This document shows, piece after piece, positions 13,954 through 16,911 of a stretch of DNA of 16,911 nucleotides (position 1 is its first letter; every line of letters begins with the position of its first letter). The stretch spans positions 1-16,911 of the forward strand of contig CAZDXQ010000062.1 of NCBI GenBank assembly GCA_964509545.1, written 5' to 3'. Made by a program: the position numbers and the translations under genes. Origin of the DNA: JADJWR01 sp964509545. GTDB lineage: Bacteria > Pseudomonadota > Gammaproteobacteria > Burkholderiales > Burkholderiaceae_F. A model generated the notes under the pieces. The model searched no databases, was not told the DNA's origin, and saw nothing but the letters and a program-made list of their open reading frames with translations.

Positions 13954-14556
13954 TCAGAGCACCTTGGCGTCGCCCAGCGCCTTGGCCAGGGCCGTGCCGA
14001 ACTCGGCGATCGTCCTCTCCATCGAAGACGTCGGCTCGGTGGTCGACGTCCCCGACCACAGGACCACAAAATCCTGCGCGTGGAAGAGCCTCGTGTCGAT
14101 GACGACTTTCCGCACCGTGTAGACGTTCGGCGGAACCGAGTACGCGCCCGACCACATGCCGGCGAAGCCGGCCGGTCCGTAGGCGTGCCCCGGGGTGACC
14201 CGGATATCCGTCGTCTCGCGCATTACGCGCGAAACAAGCACACCATCGACACCTGCGCCGCGTACCGCCGCTTCGACGACCGTTGGCGGCGGCGGAACGT
14301 CGTCGGGGAACATCTTGTATGACGCCTGCGCCTTGATTCCGCGCGGCGCCAACTGCGCGACCATCGTGTCCTCATAGATGCGACGTGCGGTCGGGTCGCG
14401 GTTGATCGCGACCACGAGCACGTTCTTCACCGGGATCCGATGGCTGGCTTCCGGGTTGACCCATACGCCATCGAAGGTGGTGGTGGCGGCGCAGCCGACC
14501 ACTGCGGCGGCCACGCATGCAAGGGCGGCCGCGCGAAAAGCGATGAACAGGCTCAT
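13954..14556 (-). CDS. Predicted lipoprotein of unknown function
   Basis: A 200-residue protein with a lipoprotein signal: FRAAALACVAAAVVGC, lipobox Val19-Val20-Gly21-Cys22. The mature part opens with TTFDGVWVNPEASHRIPVKN, then VLVVAINRDPTARRIYEDTM, AQLAPRGIKAQASYKMFPDD, GVDGVLVSRVMRETTDIRVTPG, and a C-terminal segment that ends AEFGTALAKALGDAKVL. The alternation of strands and helices around VLVVAI and VLVSRV suggests an alpha/beta fold, as in a widespread group of proteobacterial lipoproteins without assigned role. I chose the ATG at 14556 because AAGGAG (- strand 14567-14562) stands five bases before it; an in-frame TTG at 14571 lies ahead of that site and is unlikely. It is transcribed in the same direction as the FNR gene but 318 bases downstream of it, so probably from its own promoter. 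Confidence 0.85.
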   Translation of the reverse strand: MSLFIAFRAAALACVAAAVVGCAATTTFDGVWVNPEASHRIPVKNVLVVAINRDPTARRIYEDTMVAQLAPRGIKAQASYKMFPDDVPPPPTVVEAAVRGAGVDGVLVSRVMRETTDIRVTPGHAYGPAGFAGMWSGAYSVPPNVYTVRKVVIDTRLFHAQDFVVLWSGTSTTEPTSSMERTIAEFGTALAKALGDAKVL

Positions 14557-14874
14557 TTGATCTCCTTTCAAGACAAGGCATTCCTTCGGCGAAAGTCCAG
14601 CGCATCAATGGCGCGCGCTGGTCGGGCAACGAGCCCCACGGAGGGCAGGCTCGGCCCGCCAGCGTCTTCCTCGCCGCGATCCCGAGTTCGCGTTCGCGGC
14701 GCCGCGCGCTCGATCGACCTTGCCCGTGACGAGCGTCGTCCTGCCTGCGCCGGCTCGTCCGATGAAGCTGAACGACGCCTGCCCGCCACGTTGCACCTCG
14801 GGATTAACGCGCGGCGCCCGCCTGCCGCGTCGGCAAACTGGAGTCGGGTGCTTTCCGCTGCCGTTCATCGGGCG
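14557..14874. other. Intergenic region between FNR-type regulator and lipoprotein gene
   Basis: About 320 bases that should hold the end of the fnr transcript and the promoter of the lipoprotein gene. The ribosome site AAGGAG is at 14567-14562. An open frame on the - strand (14605-14868) contains a Walker-A-like GRAGAGRTT, but it has no ribosome site and its ends are low-complexity, so I do not call it. No clear promoter or terminator could be read. Confidence 0.45.
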
Positions 14875-15804
14875 TCAACCCTGCAACCGGCACTGAGCGA
14901 TGTTGCCCGACCTCTCGGGTCTGGCGGCCAGGGCGAGCTGATCGGTATGCCGTGCTTCCGCCTGAAAGCTGTCCTTCTTGTGCCTTGCGATTGCGCGCAG
15001 GCCCTGCAGGTCCACGATCCTGACTTCGCGACCCTTCTTCCGGATCAGTCCCAGCCTGTGCAGCTTCGAGACGATCCGGCTGACCGTCGCCAGTGCCAGG
15101 CTGAGGTAGCTGCCGATGTCGGCACGAGACATTCGCAGATTCAGTTCCGACGACAAGCAGCCGCGCGCCGCGAACCGGCTCGCCAACGAGAGCAGGAACA
15201 GCGCCACCTTGGCCTCGCCGCCCATGGTGCCGAGCAAGGTCATGAGATCCTGCTCCCGTACGATCTCGTGGCTCAGGATGCGATCGACCCGGTACTGCAG
15301 CCTCGGAAACCTGCCGATCCGCTTCTGCAGGCGCGAGTACGGCAGTACGCAGACTTCGCCGGACTCGAGCGCAACCAGGTTCTGCACGTGCACGCCGGAC
15401 CCGATGCCGTCCATGCCGGCGAGGTCACCCGCCATCGGAAAGGCGGTGACCTGGGTCCGACCATTCTCGGTCACGGCGAAGCTCTTGAAGAACCCCGAGC
15501 GAAACGCGTAGAGCGCGCCGAACGGGTCGCCGGCGCGCAACAGATATTCGCCGCGGTGGACGCGCCGCCTCGTCAGAACGAACTCGTCGACGGGCAGTAA
15601 GTCGTCGGAGTGCTCGGCTCCGGGCAGACAGAGGTGCCGGACGCGACAGGTCGAGCACAACGTCGGCGCAGCTTCCGGCACGGATCGGGCCGACCTGCCG
15701 TTCGCAAGCCCACGCGCGGCGCCGGGCCGCCATGCCGGACCGGCCTGGGCACCGGATGACTGCATGCAAGGCTCCGAGGTCACGCTGTCCATGCCTCGAA
15801 GCAT
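14875..15804 (-). CDS. FNR-type oxygen-sensing transcriptional regulator, variant recognition helix
   Basis: A 309-residue Crp/Fnr-family regulator of the FNR class. The four Cys of an oxygen-labile [4Fe-4S] cluster can be placed: Cys50, Cys53, Cys59 (C-X2-C-X5-C in CSTCRVRHLC) and Cys152 (GEVCVLPYSRL). The effector domain reads LYAFRSGFFKSFAVTENG then AGDLAGMDGIGSG, very close to E. coli FNR. The helix-turn-helix is ADIGSYLSLALATVSRIVSK (residues 228-247): where FNR has E-T-I-S-R, this protein has A-T-V-S-R, so the recognition Glu is Ala239. The start ATG at 15804 overlaps the protease stop in TGATG; ATG 15792 and 15765 are alternatives, since the region before Cys50 is longer than in E. coli FNR and poorly conserved. 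A tail of about 30 residues follows the usual end. Confidence 0.9.
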   Translation of the reverse strand: MLRGMDSVTSEPCMQSSGAQAGPAWRPGAARGLANGRSARSVPEAAPTLCSTCRVRHLCLPGAEHSDDLLPVDEFVLTRRRVHRGEYLLRAGDPFGALYAFRSGFFKSFAVTENGRTQVTAFPMAGDLAGMDGIGSGVHVQNLVALESGEVCVLPYSRLQKRIGRFPRLQYRVDRILSHEIVREQDLMTLLGTMGGEAKVALFLLSLASRFAARGCLSSELNLRMSRADIGSYLSLALATVSRIVSKLHRLGLIRKKGREVRIVDLQGLRAIARHKKDSFQAEARHTDQLALAARPERSGNIAQCRLQG

Positions 15805-16847
15805 CAGTTCGAGTCGGCTGCCCGCATGCTGGCGCCGCTGAGTTCGACGACGCGGCCGGCGCGCAGGACGACGATGGGGATCCTCTCGCCCGGCTGCGAC
15901 CGACGCAGCCGATCGCGGATCTCGCGGTAGTTGGCGGCGTTCGCTTCGATGGGCACTCCTGCGACGGTCAGGATGATGTCCCCGCCGAGCATCAGCGGCA
16001 CGCCGCCGACAAGCGCGGGCGTGCTGCCCGCCCTGAGGCCCATCTGCGCCCCCGGCGAGTCTTCGGCCGCGTGCATCACCAGCAGGCCAGCCGGTTGCGG
16101 CAGGTTCAGTGCCCGAGCCAGTTCCCCGGACAGCGGCACGATGGAAACGCCCGTCCAAATGTGCGGCGCATCGAGCAGGAGTTCCTTCGCGGCGTTGGAC
16201 GTCACGGCGAAGCCGATGCCTTCGGAGCCTCCGGAGCGACTGACGATGCGGCTGACGATGCCGACCACCTCGCCCTGCATGTTGAACATCGGTCCGCCGG
16301 AACTGCCGGGCGCCATTGCCGCGTCGGTTTGGAACAGTTCCACCGAGCCCGAATCGCCGGGCTCCGAGCTGGACGTGCGCCGCGCGCTGACGTAGCCGAC
16401 AGTCAGCGTTTCGCTGATGCCGTACGGCGCGCCGACCACAAACACCTGATCGGCGACGTCGACCTTGTCCGAGTCGCCGATCCGGGCGACGACGGCATCC
16501 CGTGGCACCTGGGCGGCCTCCAGCAGCGCGAGGTCCGCCATCGGGTCGGCGGCGACGACGCGTGCCGGCACGACGGCTCCGCTTGCGAAGCTGATCCGCA
16601 CGCGATCGGCCGCCTCGACGACGTGCGCGGCGGTCAGGATCCTGCCGCTTTGCGAGATGAGCACACCGGAACCGAGCCCGCGGGCATCGGCCGGGCCCTG
16701 GCTGCCCGGCGACTTCGACTCGGCCAGCACGACGACGACCGACCCGCTGACGCGTTTGAACACGTCGCGCAGGGCCGTCGCGTCGGCCTTGCCGAGGGGC
16801 AGCGCCAGCACCGCCGTGAGAATCGCCGCGAAGAATCTGTTTTTCAC
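15804..16847 (-). CDS. HtrA/DegP-like serine protease with one PDZ domain
   Basis: A 347-residue periplasmic protease. Residues 1-23 are a signal peptide (RFFAAILTAVLALPLGKADA). The trypsin-like domain holds the triad His75 (TAAHVV), Asp105 (MADLALL) and Ser183 in PGSSGGP, where most HtrA proteins have GNSGGP. Other marks are LGSGVLIS, VFVVGAPYG and GFAVTSNAAKELL. One PDZ domain follows at about 253-335 (AGLLVMHAAEDSPGAQMGL then GGDIILTVAGVPIEANAANYREI). Such proteases degrade or remodel misfolded envelope proteins; single-PDZ DegS-like members cut regulators but are membrane-anchored, while this one appears to be released. The GTG at 16847 is preferred because GGAG (16858-16855) lies seven bases before it; an upstream TTG at 16895 has no site. 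Its stop overlaps the FNR start. Confidence 0.92.
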   Translation of the reverse strand: MKNRFFAAILTAVLALPLGKADATALRDVFKRVSGSVVVVLAESKSPGSQGPADARGLGSGVLISQSGRILTAAHVVEAADRVRISFASGAVVPARVVAADPMADLALLEAAQVPRDAVVARIGDSDKVDVADQVFVVGAPYGISETLTVGYVSARRTSSSEPGDSGSVELFQTDAAMAPGSSGGPMFNMQGEVVGIVSRIVSRSGGSEGIGFAVTSNAAKELLLDAPHIWTGVSIVPLSGELARALNLPQPAGLLVMHAAEDSPGAQMGLRAGSTPALVGGVPLMLGGDIILTVAGVPIEANAANYREIRDRLRRSQPGERIPIVVLRAGRVVELSGASMRAADSN

Positions 16848-16911
16848 TTTGCTGCTCCAGTAGTGTCCCAACGTTCTCAGCCGAGTCGCTGTCAAGTAGA
16901 TGATCTGTCTT

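Noticed and set aside
14557..14571. TTGAA-AGGAG-ATCAA (- strand) before the lipoprotein gene, resembling an FNR-type dyad
   Set aside because: The spacing is five and not four, and the centre is simply the AAGGAG ribosome site; likely coincidence.
14605..14868. Open frame on the - strand with a Walker-A-like GRAGAGRTT, possible ATPase fragment
   Set aside because: No ribosome site at its ATG, Arg in place of the key Lys, low-complexity Arg-rich ends and no Walker B; it looks like a chance frame in GC-rich DNA.
16848..16895. TTG at 16895 as start of the protease, or TTGACA at 16895-16890 as its -35
   Set aside because: The GTG at 16847 has a good ribosome site and gives a clean signal peptide; no -10 is found 16-18 bases after TTGACA. 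The promoter may lie beyond the window.

Overview
The window is GC-rich, densely packed bacterial chromosome. Its content suggests a proteobacterium, most likely betaproteobacterial: a DUF1127 protein, a cysteine-rich CWC protein, an FNR regulator close to enterobacterial FNR, an MscS-type channel with a large periplasmic part, and c-type cytochrome and lipoprotein genes. The taxon is an inference from gene content and base composition; there is no rRNA or other marker gene. I saw no tRNA, rRNA, CRISPR array, insertion sequence or phage gene.

Left part (1-3757): a nitronate-monooxygenase-like flavoprotein faces a small DUF1127 protein. A + strand cluster follows: DoxX-like membrane protein, Kv-beta-type aldo/keto reductase, GNAT acetyltransferase and CWC protein. 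The GNAT gene is broken by an apparent one-base insertion in a G run, which puts its N-terminal half in frame with the CWC gene.

Accessory part (3758-6068): a VapBC toxin-antitoxin pair on the - strand has a readable promoter and overlapping operator dyads, and base and codon use unlike its neighbours. A SnoaL/NTF2-like protein follows, then a gene-free stretch of about 430 bases, then an EF-hand lipoprotein.

Middle part (6069-13161): a 969-residue winged-helix/ATPase/TPR regulator is preceded by an FNR-like box and a -10-like hexamer. Then come the two subunits of a 3-oxoacid (acetoacetate-type) CoA transferase and, 8 bases later, a 779-residue MscS-family channel in apparent operon with them.

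Right part (13162-16911): a small c-type cytochrome converges on a lipoprotein gene across a strong hairpin. An FNR-type [4Fe-4S] regulator and an HtrA-type serine protease share a TGATG stop/start overlap on the - strand; the protease is upstream.

I cannot show a wholly new system. The most interesting signals are the protease-FNR coupled pair, in which the FNR recognition helix has Ala in place of the conserved Glu, and the FNR-like box in front of the large ATPase regulator. Together they suggest a local oxygen- or redox-responsive regulatory circuit, but that link is inference.
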